Source: Shewanella gelidii
GTDB lineage: Bacteria; Pseudomonadota; Gammaproteobacteria; Enterobacterales; Shewanellaceae
Assembly (NCBI RefSeq): GCF_014647855.1
Contig: NZ_BMPZ01000004.1
Coordinates: forward strand, 62,001-126,000
Length of the DNA stretch: 64,000 nucleotides
Direction of reading: 5' to 3'
Part shown: positions 28,439 through 38,571 of the stretch, piece after piece
Layout of the letters: each line of letters starts with the position of its first letter
Numbering within the stretch: the first letter of the stretch is position 1
The notes under the pieces: generated by a model
The model's input: only the letters and a program-made list of their open reading frames with translations
The model's database searches: none
What the model was told of the DNA's origin: nothing
Position numbers and translations under genes: made by a program

Positions 28439-29269
28439 TTAGTGCTTGTTAACTACCATATTTAGCCAATGACATAGTGCTGTATTGAACTCTTCTGCGT
28501 GGGAAATAAATGGCGCATGAGATGCATTTTCAAATACGATGTCTTGGATATGGTCGGCTTGGTACAACTGACTGCTTAATTGCAATGGCACTAAGGTGTC
28601 TTTTCGGCCCCACAACCTGAGCCAAGGTTGTTTTATTTCTGATGTTAACCCTTTTAAATTAACATGTTGCAATAACTGCAAACCAAGGCCTAATACTTCT
28701 GGTTTTGGTAATGGTTTCTCTAAAACTAGCTGTTTAATGACCTTGATATCTTGTTTTGCGCTATCACTTCCCATGGCTTGAATTGCCAAGAATCTTTCAA
28801 TTGTTCTTTTGGGATGTTGTTGCAGTTGATGGACAAATTGTTCAAGAATTTTGGGAGCAATACCGGGCCAGGATTTTTCGGGCTCGGCAACAAAGAAAGG
28901 GGAAGATGCGATCGTGGCAAGTGCAGAAACCTGTTGTGGGTATTTTTGTGCAGCTCGCGTTGCAACGAGCCCACCCAGTGACCAGCCGATCCAGATAGCG
29001 CCTTGGGGAACGTGATTCATAATCGAGTCGACCCAATCATCGACGACGGCGAGGCAAAAATCGCCGGTTTGTTCTGTTGTGGATTCAATTTTTGTGATGT
29101 CGCTAGGTTGGCTATCGCCAAAGCCCGGCAGATCGACATAGTGTGCACTATAATTTGCTAATGCTTGTTGTAAGGGAGCAAAAATTTGGTTGTTCACCCC
29201 CCAGCCATGGAGAACAACGATTGGCTGGCCTTGACCTTTTTGCTCAATGTGAAGATAGGGCTGCTTCAT
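28439..29269 (-). CDS. bioH: Pimeloyl-ACP methyl ester carboxylesterase BioH
   Basis: 276 residues from the ATG at 29269, which has AGGAG upstream; the longer frame to 29302 overlaps the divergent gntX start and is rejected. It is an alpha/beta hydrolase with oxyanion HGWG at 21-24, nucleophile Ser97 in GWSLGG, Asp in GRKDTLVP and His in ASHAPF. BioH removes the methyl group from pimeloyl-ACP methyl ester to release pimeloyl-ACP for biotin synthesis. It is divergent from gntX, as in E. coli, with only a few tens of bases between starts. Confidence 0.92.
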   Translation of the reverse strand: MKQPYLHIEQKGQGQPIVVLHGWGVNNQIFAPLQQALANYSAHYVDLPGFGDSQPSDITKIESTTEQTGDFCLAVVDDWVDSIMNHVPQGAIWIGWSLGGLVATRAAQKYPQQVSALATIASSPFFVAEPEKSWPGIAPKILEQFVHQLQQHPKRTIERFLAIQAMGSDSAKQDIKVIKQLVLEKPLPKPEVLGLGLQLLQHVNLKGLTSEIKQPWLRLWGRKDTLVPLQLSSQLYQADHIQDIVFENASHAPFISHAEEFNTALCHWLNMVVNKH

Positions 29270-29291
29270 AATACTCCTGCAAAGATCATGG

Positions 29292-30035
29292 ATGATGCTC
29301 ATGAAAACTCGACTAAAAAAAGCGCTGGATCGCGCACTCTCCGCTATTTTACCTAACCGTTGCCTGCTCTGCCATCAATTGGTGACGGGGTGCCGTACAG
29401 GCATATGCAACTACTGTTTGCCCACATGTTTATACTCAACGCCTGTATGTCTAGGGTGCGGTAAACCTATGACAATTGTTCAATGCTATTGTGGCCAGTG
29501 TATGAAGCGAGAACCGCTAAAAGTCATTGCAGCCTGTAGTTACCACCAAGGACTTGGCCCATGGATCGCAGCCATTAAATATCAGAGACAATTTGCAGTA
29601 TTGCCGCCTCTCATTGAAGCGTTGGCCTGCCGAATAAAGTCTTTGGTATCGAGAGGCACAATTCAAATGCCGCAAGCACTTTTGGCAGTGCCGCTTCACT
29701 CGAACCGATTGCATCAAAGGGGATTTAATCAAGCCGTGGTGATTGCGAAAAGCTTATCCAAGCAGATCGGCATCCCGTTGGTTGAGGGTGTCATTAAACG
29801 GGAAAAAGATACACCAGCTCAAGCTGGGATGTCAGGCCGCCAACGGCGGTTGAATTTGCGGCAAGCCTTTTCTGTTCAGTTATCTTTGCCATTGCAGCGT
29901 GTTGCCTTGATTGATGATGTCGTTACGACAGGGACAACCGTGAGCGAGATTCATAAGCTCTTAGCTGCCCAATCCATAGATGTACAAATCTGGTGCCTTG
30001 CACGGGCGGAAGCACCACATATAAGTCTAGAGTGA
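29292..30035 (+). CDS. gntX: ComF/GntX family phosphoribosyltransferase-like protein
   Basis: 247 residues. The N-terminal zinc-ribbon-like part has Cys24, Cys27, Cys39, Cys42, Cys53, Cys56, Cys65, Cys67 and Cys70. The C-terminal phosphoribosyltransferase-like domain has the PRPP-binding loop VALIDDVVTTGTTVSE near 200-215 and RGFNQA before it. The family includes ComFC, which aids DNA uptake in naturally competent species, and E. coli GntX. Either ATG 29292 or ATG 29301 is possible. It is divergent from bioH. Confidence 0.88.
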   Translation: MMLMKTRLKKALDRALSAILPNRCLLCHQLVTGCRTGICNYCLPTCLYSTPVCLGCGKPMTIVQCYCGQCMKREPLKVIAACSYHQGLGPWIAAIKYQRQFAVLPPLIEALACRIKSLVSRGTIQMPQALLAVPLHSNRLHQRGFNQAVVIAKSLSKQIGIPLVEGVIKREKDTPAQAGMSGRQRRLNLRQAFSVQLSLPLQRVALIDDVVTTGTTVSEIHKLLAAQSIDVQIWCLARAEAPHISLE

Positions 30036-30088
30036 CCTTGATTGACCTTGACTCGATTTGTTGAGCACCATGCTTAGCGAACAAGCCG

Positions 30089-32680
30089 TTAATCGTGTCG
30101 ACGGTTATATGTTGGCGTCGCCATTCCGGAGAAAAACAGGGCGTTTGCGTATACTTTTTCAGTTGCAAGCCAAAAACTTCGAAACAGTAAATTATCGGTA
30201 AAGCCAATAATGGCCCCCTTTCCCTTAGTTTCCCAGATGAATGCGGGTGTACCCGACAATTCACGCTGATACTCAGAAGTTAAATAGCCGCTTTCAAGGA
30301 TGTCATCAGCATAACTTGCGGCAGTCACGAATGGCTCAATATTCGCGTGACTAAGGCCGATGGCTTCATCTTTAAGCACTGAAAGGTGTTGTTCGCCAGT
30401 GCCAAAACTTAATGGATGTCCTTCATCAAGGGCGAGTTTGAGAATGGCGCCGCCTATTTGTTTCTGTCCTTCGATACGCTTTTTTTCGGCATAGGTTAAT
30501 CCAACGCCACTTACGAGCTTTTCAAAATATCGAGGAGTTCGTACATCGGTTTGCAATAAGTGTCGCTTATTCAACCAGCTCAATGCACCTTTTTGCGCAA
30601 TAATAACGCCGCCTTTGGTGACAAATTGCCCCAGTTTGCGCGCAACCACTTCGTTGAGGTGGTTGTAGTCGCCCCCCGCAAAAATGATGTGTGTATATGG
30701 GGCGAGCGATAGCTGCCGCAGTCGTTGGCTATTGCTAAGACTGATCGGTATTTGTAGTTGATGATCAACATAGCGCCATATTTCTCCCACTTCGCTGGCG
30801 ACAGTCCCTTCGCCACTGATTAAAAGAGGGCGTACTGGCTGAATCGTCTTGAAGTCTGGGCTGCCTAAATCAATGCCTTGAACGCTTGCACTGCTGGTGG
30901 CGCTATATAATGCCACTCGATGCTGTCTCGCGAGACTCGTGAGTGTTTGAACGATGGATTGACGGTTTTTCTTAGCCTGACGCAAAGGAATTTGTAGGCT
31001 GCCAGCTACAAATTGCTGAGCTGTTTTGCCATTGTTTAATGTAAAGGGAGAGGCTGCGAATTTCACAAGAATGTCTTGTTGTAATAGTTCGCTTAGCATG
31101 GCCGGTGCCGTTGTTTGTCGCCAGTCAATGATAACCGCTAGTGCTGTTGCGGGTATTTCTGCTTGTCTTGCGTCGAAGAAATGCAAAGTTGAGTAGGCTC
31201 GTAACTTGCTTTGACTGACTTCGGTTTCGTCGCTAACCGTTAAATTGAAGGCAAGGCGTAAATCCCAGCTTGAGATATCGTAAAAGCTTGTGTCTTCAAA
31301 TTGTTTTCGGTTATCAAAAAGCGCTTGGATCAAGCTTTGTTGTGCTTGGTTTAGAGGGATAAATATGCTGTCCTGTGGTTGCCAAATCCGCCCTGATGCC
31401 TTGACGCTTTTGTTGAGAACAAAGCTATTTACTTGGTGTTGACGTAGCAATTGAACCAATTGTTCTAATCGCGCTGGATCTTGGTTCGCGCTGACGAGTA
31501 AGCCTTTTGGTGCCGCTGGTTGCTTCTGCTTTTTTTGTTGGTTGAAGAACTCATGTTGATAATCGATGAGCTGTTTTTTGAGTGCAAGCGCACCTTTAAC
31601 GCTCGACAGTGATGTGGTGAATTGATTGTTGATGGCTTGAACTAAGCTAATTCCACCTTCTGTTGAAGCTTGAGCGTGTCCCCGAGCGCTAGCCTGTTCA
31701 AATAAAATGCCTACGGCGCCATTAATATCAGGGTACGTGGAGCCTTTTCCATAAAAGAAGTCATCAAACAACTGCTCACTAAAGTAACTTTGTCCCTGGT
31801 TATCTAGGGCTTGCTGATGAAATTTGGCAAGCTCTTGGGTGAGTTGGTGATTACGTTTGGGGGTTAGTGGATGATTGCGCTCTGGCACTCCGGGTTGAAA
31901 AAAATAGCTACTGTTGGTGCCCATTTCATGGAAATCACCCACATAATGAGGTTGCCAACGATGAAATAATGCGACTCGTCCTTGTGATTCAGGGTGGCGA
32001 GCGAATAGCCAGTCTCGATTCAAATCTGCGAAAAAGTGATTACCGCGACCGCTGGGCCAGTCCTGTTGGTGCTCTCTTGATTGGGGATCGGTAACAAGGC
32101 TATAGCCGCGATTACTATTGACCCAATTGGCAAATCGGTCCATCCCATCGGGGTTTTGGCTCGGTGTGATTAAGATAATGGCTTGATTGAGGGCGTCCTC
32201 AATCCATTGATCTTGGCTAGCAGCGAGATAGTAAGCAGTGGCAAGTGCCGCATGCGCACCTGAGGCTTCATCGCCATGAATTGAGTATGCAAGCCAAATA
32301 ATCAAAGGCCCTGATACAACCTCTCCTGCTTTGACCTGTTTACGAGCACTGAGAATGGTATCAATATTTGCGAGGTTATCGGGGCTCGAAATCACCGCAG
32401 TTAATTGTTGGCGCCCCTCATGGCTGTAGCCACTTTCTTCAATTGAAACTTTATCACTGTGCTGGTCGAGTTGTTTGAGGTAACCGTTCACTTGGTCATG
32501 GCGCAAATGCCATTGACCTAAAGGGGAGTTTAGGTATTCAGAAGGTGCGACAACCCGGTGATCTAAAGGCGCTTCGTTGGGATATAGTCCGTCGATTTGA
32601 GCACTCGCGCTGACAAAAAAAGTAAGGCAGCAAAGACAACTTGTAAACATCGATAAAAAAACGGTTGTGAGTCTTCGCAT
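30089..32680 (-). CDS. Secreted M14-family zinc carboxypeptidase-like protein
   Basis: About 863 residues from the ATG at 32680; a TTG at 32713 would only lengthen a signal peptide that is complete without it (RRLTTVFLSMFTSCLCCLTFF, cleavage after ASA). The M14 domain (about 50-340) has the HGDE zinc motif in SIHGDEASGAHAA, GDFHEMG with the third zinc ligand, and FEQAS with the catalytic Glu. The C-terminal part (about 600-800) resembles a glutamine amidotransferase-like fold seen in large M14 proteins of marine bacteria. It probably degrades peptides in the periplasm or outside the cell. It converges with gntX (54 bases between stops). Confidence 0.85.
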   Translation of the reverse strand: MRRLTTVFLSMFTSCLCCLTFFVSASAQIDGLYPNEAPLDHRVVAPSEYLNSPLGQWHLRHDQVNGYLKQLDQHSDKVSIEESGYSHEGRQQLTAVISSPDNLANIDTILSARKQVKAGEVVSGPLIIWLAYSIHGDEASGAHAALATAYYLAASQDQWIEDALNQAIILITPSQNPDGMDRFANWVNSNRGYSLVTDPQSREHQQDWPSGRGNHFFADLNRDWLFARHPESQGRVALFHRWQPHYVGDFHEMGTNSSYFFQPGVPERNHPLTPKRNHQLTQELAKFHQQALDNQGQSYFSEQLFDDFFYGKGSTYPDINGAVGILFEQASARGHAQASTEGGISLVQAINNQFTTSLSSVKGALALKKQLIDYQHEFFNQQKKQKQPAAPKGLLVSANQDPARLEQLVQLLRQHQVNSFVLNKSVKASGRIWQPQDSIFIPLNQAQQSLIQALFDNRKQFEDTSFYDISSWDLRLAFNLTVSDETEVSQSKLRAYSTLHFFDARQAEIPATALAVIIDWRQTTAPAMLSELLQQDILVKFAASPFTLNNGKTAQQFVAGSLQIPLRQAKKNRQSIVQTLTSLARQHRVALYSATSSASVQGIDLGSPDFKTIQPVRPLLISGEGTVASEVGEIWRYVDHQLQIPISLSNSQRLRQLSLAPYTHIIFAGGDYNHLNEVVARKLGQFVTKGGVIIAQKGALSWLNKRHLLQTDVRTPRYFEKLVSGVGLTYAEKKRIEGQKQIGGAILKLALDEGHPLSFGTGEQHLSVLKDEAIGLSHANIEPFVTAASYADDILESGYLTSEYQRELSGTPAFIWETKGKGAIIGFTDNLLFRSFWLATEKVYANALFFSGMATPTYNRRHD

Positions 32681-32887
32681 GCTGAGTCCATTTGTTGCTG
32701 TTATTAAAGACAAATTAGCAGGTTGCGCCTGACGTGACCATACTCGGATGAGCGAAATAAATGCGATCGGGTCTACAAAAACATTTCAAGGGATAAAAAG
32801 AAGGACTACAAAGCTGATTCGAGTCAGAGTATCATAGGGTTAATTCTTACTAAATCACTCAGGTTTATCCTGACGGAGCATGCTTTC

Positions 32888-33466
32888 ATGATTACCATTA
32901 CCGATGCAGCTCAGGCGCATTTCGTTAAACTATTGGCTGATCAGCCAGATGGCACTCATATTCGAGTTTTTGTCATTAGCCCTGGCACCACCCAAGCTGA
33001 GTGCGGCGTTTCTTACTGTCCACCTGATGCTGTTGAAGAAGATGATACCGAGTTAAAATTCAATGGCTTTAGTGCCATGGTTGATGAAGAAAGTGCACCT
33101 TATCTAGAAGATGCAAGCATCGACTATGTGACAGATCAATTGGGTGCACAGCTGACATTAAAAGCACCCAATGCAAAAATGCGTAAAGTATCTGATGATG
33201 CCCCTCTGAAAGAGCGCATCGACTATCTTATTCAATCTGAAATCAATCCGCAGCTTGCAAGTCACGGTGGCCACATTAATTTAATTGAAATCAGTGAAGA
33301 AGGCGTTGCAGTACTGCAGTTTGGCGGTGGGTGTAATGGTTGTTCTATGGTTGATGTCACCCTCAAAGATGGGATTGAGAAGCAGTTGCTTGAGCAATTC
33401 CCTGGTGAACTCACTGGCGTTCGTGATGTGACGGATCATCAACATGGTGATCACTCTTATCAATAA
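32888..33466 (+). CDS. nfuA: Fe/S biogenesis protein NfuA
   Basis: 192 residues. The N-terminal A-type-like domain (1-100) is degenerate, as in E. coli NfuA. The C-terminal Nfu domain has Cys149 and Cys152 in [20 protein letters not shown], which bind a 4Fe-4S cluster at the dimer interface. NfuA passes clusters to apoproteins such as lipoyl synthase under oxidative or iron stress. A bioH-gntX-nfuA neighbourhood also occurs in E. coli; here an M14 peptidase gene intervenes. A terminator follows 25 bases after the stop. Confidence 0.97.
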   Translation: MITITDAAQAHFVKLLADQPDGTHIRVFVISPGTTQAECGVSYCPPDAVEEDDTELKFNGFSAMVDEESAPYLEDASIDYVTDQLGAQLTLKAPNAKMRKVSDDAPLKERIDYLIQSEINPQLASHGGHINLIEISEEGVAVLQFGGGCNGCSMVDVTLKDGIEKQLLEQFPGELTGVRDVTDHQHGDHSYQ

Positions 33467-33490
33467 TGCACTTTGAGTCGTTCCCAATGA

Positions 33491-33525
33491 AAGCCCGCTT
33501 CAGTCAATGAATTGCGGGTTTTTTT
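33491..33525 (+). terminator. Terminator of nfuA
   Basis: CCCGC/GCGGG outer stem, with TTCA/TGAA extending it inward, and a T run of seven at 33519-33525. It overlaps the 3' end of the convergent MATE gene. Confidence 0.85.
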
Positions 33526-34876
33526 ATGGTTTTAAATGGATGTGCTCCACCGCAAAGTATTTGAGGTAATGAAAACCTAAAGAAGCACTCCTTGCCAGCA
33601 TAAATCCACACATTGCAGCCCAAAGCGCATGGTTATCAAAACTTTGCAGTAACCACCACAGTGGAAAAAACACACCAAAAGTCGCCAGTACCATGCTATT
33701 GCGCATTGTGCGGCCTTTCGCTGCGCCGATATAGACACCATCAAAAAGATAAGAGCTAAATGCGAGTAAAGGCAAGACGATGAGCCAAGGTAAATATTGT
33801 TGTGCGACGTGCTGAACGGCTTCGATACCAGTAAGTAAGTTGATAATGGCTGGGCCAAATACTGCAAATAATAGGGCAAATGTGAGTGCAGAAATTGCAG
33901 ACCAGAACCAAGCGAGGAGAACGGACTGTTTAAGTTTTTCTGAGTTTCGTTCGCCGGTGGCATTGCCAACCTCAACTTCTGCATAGTACGCAATACCATC
34001 AAGGGCGTAGGAAATGAGTAATAAAAGGTTGAGTAGTACAGCGTTTGCGGCAACCGTTACATCGCCAAGGCGTGCGCCTTGGAATGTCATAAATGCAAAA
34101 GCGAGTTGTAGGCAAAAGCTACGTAAGAAAATATCACGATTGAGGCGCATCAATTGTGCAGTACCATGCATATTCAAATAGCGAGTTAAATCCCCTAGCG
34201 AGAGGCCAAACTGTTGATTTAGGGTTTTAGAGACCAGCTTTAAAGCGACAATAAGCCCGGATATATCGGCGAGTACTGAAGCCGCTGCGGCACCTTGTAC
34301 ACCCCATTGCAGGCCGACAACAAAGAGTAGATCGAGCACGATATTGACTGAATTGGCGAAAATCAACTGCCACATCGCCGCTTTAGGCTGTTGCTTGCCG
34401 AGTAACCATCCGAGTAATACGAGGTTACAAAGTGCAAATGGCGCCGACCAAATTCGAACACTAAAATACTGCTCGGCGTAGTGCTGGACTTGCGCACTTG
34501 CATCCGTTAATGACAGAGCGAAAGTGAAGATGGGGTGTTGCAGAGTAATAAAGATCATACCCAGAGCAATCGCTAGGCAACCGCCTTGAACCAGCAATCG
34601 AAGTTGTTTTGCGGTATCATCAGCGCCAACAGCTTGGGCAACAAGGCCTGTTGTAGACATCCTTAAGAAGCCTAGCAACCAAAAAATTAGTGTGATAATG
34701 GTCGAACCAACAGCAACGCCACCTAAATAATAAGCATGGCTTAAATGCCCGATGACCGCGGTATCTACCAATCCGAGTAATGGAATCGTGATATTCGAGA
34801 GGATCATTGGTAGTGCCAGCGCAAGCAGGCGCTGATTATTTTTTTTAGTGAGTATGGCTTTGCCGAAGTTCATCAT
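33524..34876 (-). CDS. dinF: MATE family efflux transporter (DinF type)
   Basis: 450 residues with twelve predicted membrane helices in two six-helix halves. The N-terminal half has PMILSNITIPLLGLVDTAVIGHL, as in the DinF branch of MATE transporters, and the second half includes the LFDGVYIGAAKGRTMRNSM loop. MATE proteins export cationic compounds using sodium or protons. In E. coli dinF follows lexA under SOS control; here it lies 11 kb from lexA, and no LexA box is visible in its 18-base upstream gap. Start is ATG 34876 or ATG 34873. It is divergent from the deacetylase gene. Confidence 0.85.
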   Translation of the reverse strand: MMNFGKAILTKKNNQRLLALALPMILSNITIPLLGLVDTAVIGHLSHAYYLGGVAVGSTIITLIFWLLGFLRMSTTGLVAQAVGADDTAKQLRLLVQGGCLAIALGMIFITLQHPIFTFALSLTDASAQVQHYAEQYFSVRIWSAPFALCNLVLLGWLLGKQQPKAAMWQLIFANSVNIVLDLLFVVGLQWGVQGAAAASVLADISGLIVALKLVSKTLNQQFGLSLGDLTRYLNMHGTAQLMRLNRDIFLRSFCLQLAFAFMTFQGARLGDVTVAANAVLLNLLLLISYALDGIAYYAEVEVGNATGERNSEKLKQSVLLAWFWSAISALTFALLFAVFGPAIINLLTGIEAVQHVAQQYLPWLIVLPLLAFSSYLFDGVYIGAAKGRTMRNSMVLATFGVFFPLWWLLQSFDNHALWAAMCGFMLARSASLGFHYLKYFAVEHIHLKP

Positions 34877-34894
34877 TTAATAAGGTTAATCGAT

Positions 34895-35941
34895 ATGATT
34901 CGAATTATTTTAACTTTACTTGCTTGGGGATTAAGTTTTACTGCCGATAGCGCAGTGATTATGCAGTATCACCATGTATCAAGCGATACACCGGCGATTA
35001 CCAGCGTGTCCCCAAAACAATTTAAAGCACATATGCAATATCTTGCGCAGGAAGGTTTTCAAGTCGTGCCCTTGAGCACAATTGTTGAAAGCATCCGTAA
35101 GGGGCAAGATTTGCCCGAGAAAACTGTTGCGATCACCTTTGATGATGGTTACCAAAACATTGCGGATAACGCACACCCCATCTTAAAAGAATACGGCTTT
35201 CCCTACACGTTATTTGTTGCTACGGATCCGATTGAGAAAAATTATTCTGAAATGATGAGTTGGGAGACTTTGCTGCAGCTCACGCAAGAAGGGGCTGAGT
35301 TAGCAAATCATACCTTAGGGCATGAACATTTATTACGTCGGCTAGAGGGCGAAGATAAAGTTAATTGGTTAAAGCGAATCGAGTCAAATGTACTGGAAAC
35401 AGAATCGTTAATTGCGCAAAAAACGGGCGTATCTTTAAAAATATTGGCTTATCCCTATGGTGAATATAATAGCGACATACAAAACCTACTCAAACAACAT
35501 GGCTATGCAGCGGTCGGGCAGCAGTCTGGTGCCGCTGGTCCTTATTCTGATTTAACTGCAATCCCTCGATTTCCCGTCGCAGGGCCTTATGCCAAATTGC
35601 AAAGCTTAAAAGTGAAGCTACATAGCTTGAATATGCCGGTATTATCAATCTCACCAGCAGAGCCTGAACTCGGAGCGAGTCAATGGCGACCAACACTGAC
35701 CGTCACCTTGGATATGACGGATATCGCACAGCAACAAGTTATGTGTTTTATTCAAGGACAGGGAGCAAAACAACCGACTTGGATTAACAAGAATCAATTC
35801 TCAATCCAAGCCGATACAGACTTGTCCGCAGGACGTTCTCGATATAATTGTACTTCACCAAGCCGTGCAACGGGCAACTACTATTGGTTTTCTCAACCCT
35901 GGTTTCGTCCCCTTGACAATGGTGAGTGGCCAGCCGAATAA
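34895..35941 (+). CDS. Secreted polysaccharide deacetylase family protein (CE4/NodB)
   Basis: 348 residues. The signal peptide (about 1-19) is followed by a NodB domain (about 20-225) with the metal-binding pair Asp83-Asp84 in TFDDGY, then His139 and His143 in NHTLGHEH, and the YPYGEYN motif near 185. The C-terminal 110 residues form a beta-rich extension of unknown role. Such enzymes remove N- or O-acetyl groups from peptidoglycan, chitin or exopolysaccharide. Its start is 18 bases from the divergent MATE gene start. Confidence 0.86.
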   Translation: MIRIILTLLAWGLSFTADSAVIMQYHHVSSDTPAITSVSPKQFKAHMQYLAQEGFQVVPLSTIVESIRKGQDLPEKTVAITFDDGYQNIADNAHPILKEYGFPYTLFVATDPIEKNYSEMMSWETLLQLTQEGAELANHTLGHEHLLRRLEGEDKVNWLKRIESNVLETESLIAQKTGVSLKILAYPYGEYNSDIQNLLKQHGYAAVGQQSGAAGPYSDLTAIPRFPVAGPYAKLQSLKVKLHSLNMPVLSISPAEPELGASQWRPTLTVTLDMTDIAQQQVMCFIQGQGAKQPTWINKNQFSIQADTDLSAGRSRYNCTSPSRATGNYYWFSQPWFRPLDNGEWPAE

Positions 35942-36002
35942 GCGCTCTTTTTTTAGGGCCAGTAAGCGTTTAATCTTATGATGTGTGCTGGCCCGATTGC
36001 GA

Positions 36003-36623
36003 TTAACTATACTTGTCGATAATTTTTTGAATATCAGCGATCAGCTCTTGATTGCGGATTTGTGGCAGTCTCCCTGGTTCGTCTGCTCGTGGCTTGATAA
36101 CGGCAACTCGCTTTCCTGCGGGCGAAATGAGGATGTATGAAGCACTGTGATCCACTTGATACGCCGCACCTTCACCAATCATGGCATATACAAATCCAAG
36201 CTCCCTTGTCAGAGGTAATAGTTGTTTATGGCTAGCTGTCACAGCAACAAAACCACTGGCGAAAAATGTCATGTAATCATGCAATCGAGTTGTTGTATCG
36301 CGTTGTGGATCCACTGAAATAAATATCGTTTGAAAAGGCGCGTGTTGTTGTAGGGTTTGAGTGGCTTGGCTCAATTTAGCCGTTGCTGTCGGGCAAATGT
36401 CTGGGCAAGAGGTGTAACCGATATAAATTAAGCTCCATTTATCCAGTAACCTTTGCTTTGTAAAAGCTTTTCCATATTGATCCGTAAGCTCAAAATCCGA
36501 AATCGGCCGTTGCTGCTCGAGCTCGTAGCTTGTCGCAAGCGTCAAAGGCTGGGGTGTCATTTGGCTGGCCGTGACCACACCAAAAGCAACACATACCAAA
36601 CCTACTATCCAATATCTTGCCAT
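36003..36623 (-). CDS. Sco1/SenC-type copper chaperone for cytochrome oxidase
   Basis: 206 residues from the second ATG at 36623 (36626 also possible). An N-terminal membrane anchor (about 4-22) is followed by a thioredoxin fold with Cys73 and Cys77 in YTSCPDICPTATA and the conserved His in VDHSASYIL. Sco delivers copper to the CuA site of oxidase subunit II on the outer face of the membrane. It ends the heme-assembly operon, 9 bases after ctaB. Confidence 0.93.
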   Translation of the reverse strand: MARYWIVGLVCVAFGVVTASQMTPQPLTLATSYELEQQRPISDFELTDQYGKAFTKQRLLDKWSLIYIGYTSCPDICPTATAKLSQATQTLQQHAPFQTIFISVDPQRDTTTRLHDYMTFFASGFVAVTASHKQLLPLTRELGFVYAMIGEGAAYQVDHSASYILISPAGKRVAVIKPRADEPGRLPQIRNQELIADIQKIIDKYS

Positions 36624-36634
36624 CATTGCCTCAC

Positions 36635-37540
36635 TTATATAAATAGATAGTGGTCTACGAGTAACGCTAGAAATAACAGCATCAAATGATAAATCGAGAA
36701 TCGAAACGTTTGCATTGCATGCTCATCGTTGTCTTGATATTTCAGCTGCCAAGCTTTGTAGATAAAACCGCAGCTCAACAGGGTTGAGCTCACGAGATAA
36801 AATGGGCCACACATGCCAACAATCACGGGCAACAAGCATGCGATCGCCAATAAGAGGGTATAGAGCAGGATGCATGTTTTTGTGAAAGCCACACCATGAG
36901 TTACTGGGAGCATGGGAATGTTCACTTTGGCGTATTCAGCGCGTCGGTGGATAGCGAGTGCCCAGAAGTGTGGTGGGGTCCAAGTGAAGATGATAATGAC
37001 TAAGAGTAATGCGTTACCGTGGAATTCATTCGTAATCGCGGTCCAGCCCAATAACGGTGGCATCGCACCGGCCAAGCCACCGATGACGATGTTTTGTGAC
37101 GTCGCTCTTTTTAGATAGGCGGTATAAATTAGTGCGTAGCCGATCAGGCTTGCGAATGTCAGCCAAGCGGTTAACGGATTGACGAGAGTATAGAGCACTG
37201 CAAATCCTACAGTACCTATCCCTGCGGCAAACCCTAAAGCCTTCGCGACAGATATCCTGCCTTTGGGTAAAGGACGATTATAAGTTCTTGCCATCATGGC
37301 ATCGATACGGCGGTCAATCAGATGGTTTAAGGCTGCTGCGGAACCGGCCATCATGGCAATGCCGATTAAGCCAAAAATTAAAGGCTGGATGGGAAGGGCT
37401 GCGGGTGTTGCGAGGCACATACCGACCAAAACAGTCAGCAGCATCAGCGCCACAACTTTGGGTTTTGTCATTTCCAAATAGGCTCGCCAAGGCAAAGCAC
37501 CTAAGGCCGGATCTCGATTGATTATAAGGGGTTTGGCCAT
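36635..37540 (-). CDS. ctaB: Protoheme IX farnesyltransferase (heme O synthase) CtaB/CyoE
   Basis: 301 residues with about nine membrane helices. The UbiA-family aspartate motif is seen as [15 protein letters not shown] near residue 72, and the second Asp-rich-equivalent region is around 190-215. It farnesylates heme B to heme O. It lies between heme A synthase and Sco; the stop-to-start gap with ctaA is only 3 bases, which supports one operon. Confidence 0.95.
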   Translation of the reverse strand: MAKPLIINRDPALGALPWRAYLEMTKPKVVALMLLTVLVGMCLATPAALPIQPLIFGLIGIAMMAGSAAALNHLIDRRIDAMMARTYNRPLPKGRISVAKALGFAAGIGTVGFAVLYTLVNPLTAWLTFASLIGYALIYTAYLKRATSQNIVIGGLAGAMPPLLGWTAITNEFHGNALLLVIIIFTWTPPHFWALAIHRRAEYAKVNIPMLPVTHGVAFTKTCILLYTLLLAIACLLPVIVGMCGPFYLVSSTLLSCGFIYKAWQLKYQDNDEHAMQTFRFSIYHLMLLFLALLVDHYLFI

Positions 37541-37543
37541 AAT

Positions 37544-38566
37544 TCAGTTCTCCACAGTTTGAGATTTATACGGCAGCCTTGCGTATTTTGCTTGATGCCA
37601 AATGAGAAAGTTGAGATACACGAGAGTTAAGAGAAGCAGGGCAGCCATCCCATTGTGTGCGACTGCGATTCCGAGTGGTAGATGAAAAACAATATTGCTG
37701 ATCCCAAGACAAAATTGTATGAACAATGCACCACTCAGGTAAATGCTTGCTCTTTTGTATTGTTGAGTTTGGCTGCTCTTGAAGAGTCGCCAAGCTAAAG
37801 TTCCTAGCATAACTAAAGTAACAAGTGCCCAAATACGGTGACTGACATGAATCGTCATGCGGGCGGCATAGTCCAATACACCAAACTCAAAGGTGTCATG
37901 TTGGCCTTGAAAGGGGTTGAAAGCTTGTTTGAAATCAAGATTACTTTGCCATTCGCCTTCACATAAAGGCAGCGTGGTACAGGATAGTGCGGCATAGTTT
38001 GAAGATGTCCAGCCTCCCAAAATGATTTGAACAATCAAAACGCCGAGGCAAACTATGGCGAAGGGTTGCAGTTTGGCTATTTGAGCATGGTTTTCGGTCT
38101 CTATTTGAGAGGGATGAGCTCTCAAATAGAGCAACAGCAATAAAGCAAGTAGGCTGAAGCCACCAACGAGATGCGCCATAACAATGATTGGCATGAGTTT
38201 TAGAGTGACGGTCCACATACCCAGTGCCGCTTGGAAAACGATGAGTCCTGCTATAAAACTTGCCAGCCGTTTTGGCGTATTGGGTGTTCTAAGGCAATAA
38301 ACCCATATCGCAAAAACCATGAGTCCGAGCGTGCCTGCAATATAGCGGTGGATCATTTCAAGCCAAGCTTTGTCTTGCTCGATGGTCAATAGAGGATATG
38401 CAGCTTGGGCTTGTCTAATTTCATCTTGTGCACTGGGGACTTTCAGTTGCCCATAACAGCCCGGCCAATCAGGGCAACCTAGTCCGGCATCAGACAGACG
38501 TGTATAGGCGCCCATCAGTATGACGATTAGCGTGAAGATTAAGGTGATTTGCAACAAGATGCGCAT
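37544..38566 (-). CDS. ctaA: Heme A synthase CtaA (COX15 family)
   Basis: 340 residues with eight predicted membrane helices. It has the paired His motifs of heme-binding helices (EMIHRYIAGTLG near 72 and HVSHRIWALVT near 240) and a DAGLGCPDWPGCYG loop at the N-terminus that carries the conserved Cys pair. It oxidises heme O to heme A for the oxidase active site. It is overlapped closely by its neighbours (ctaB 3 bases downstream, the Sco-like protein 5 bases upstream). Confidence 0.95.
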   Translation of the reverse strand: MRILLQITLIFTLIVILMGAYTRLSDAGLGCPDWPGCYGQLKVPSAQDEIRQAQAAYPLLTIEQDKAWLEMIHRYIAGTLGLMVFAIWVYCLRTPNTPKRLASFIAGLIVFQAALGMWTVTLKLMPIIVMAHLVGGFSLLALLLLLYLRAHPSQIETENHAQIAKLQPFAIVCLGVLIVQIILGGWTSSNYAALSCTTLPLCEGEWQSNLDFKQAFNPFQGQHDTFEFGVLDYAARMTIHVSHRIWALVTLVMLGTLAWRLFKSSQTQQYKRASIYLSGALFIQFCLGISNIVFHLPLGIAVAHNGMAALLLLTLVYLNFLIWHQAKYARLPYKSQTVEN

Positions 38567-38571
38567 TGTAA

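Noticed and set aside
35956..35993. GGGCCAG/CTGGCCC hairpin between the deacetylase and Sco genes
   Set aside because: The T run lies on the wrong side for either transcript and the loop is about 24 bases, so I do not call a terminator.
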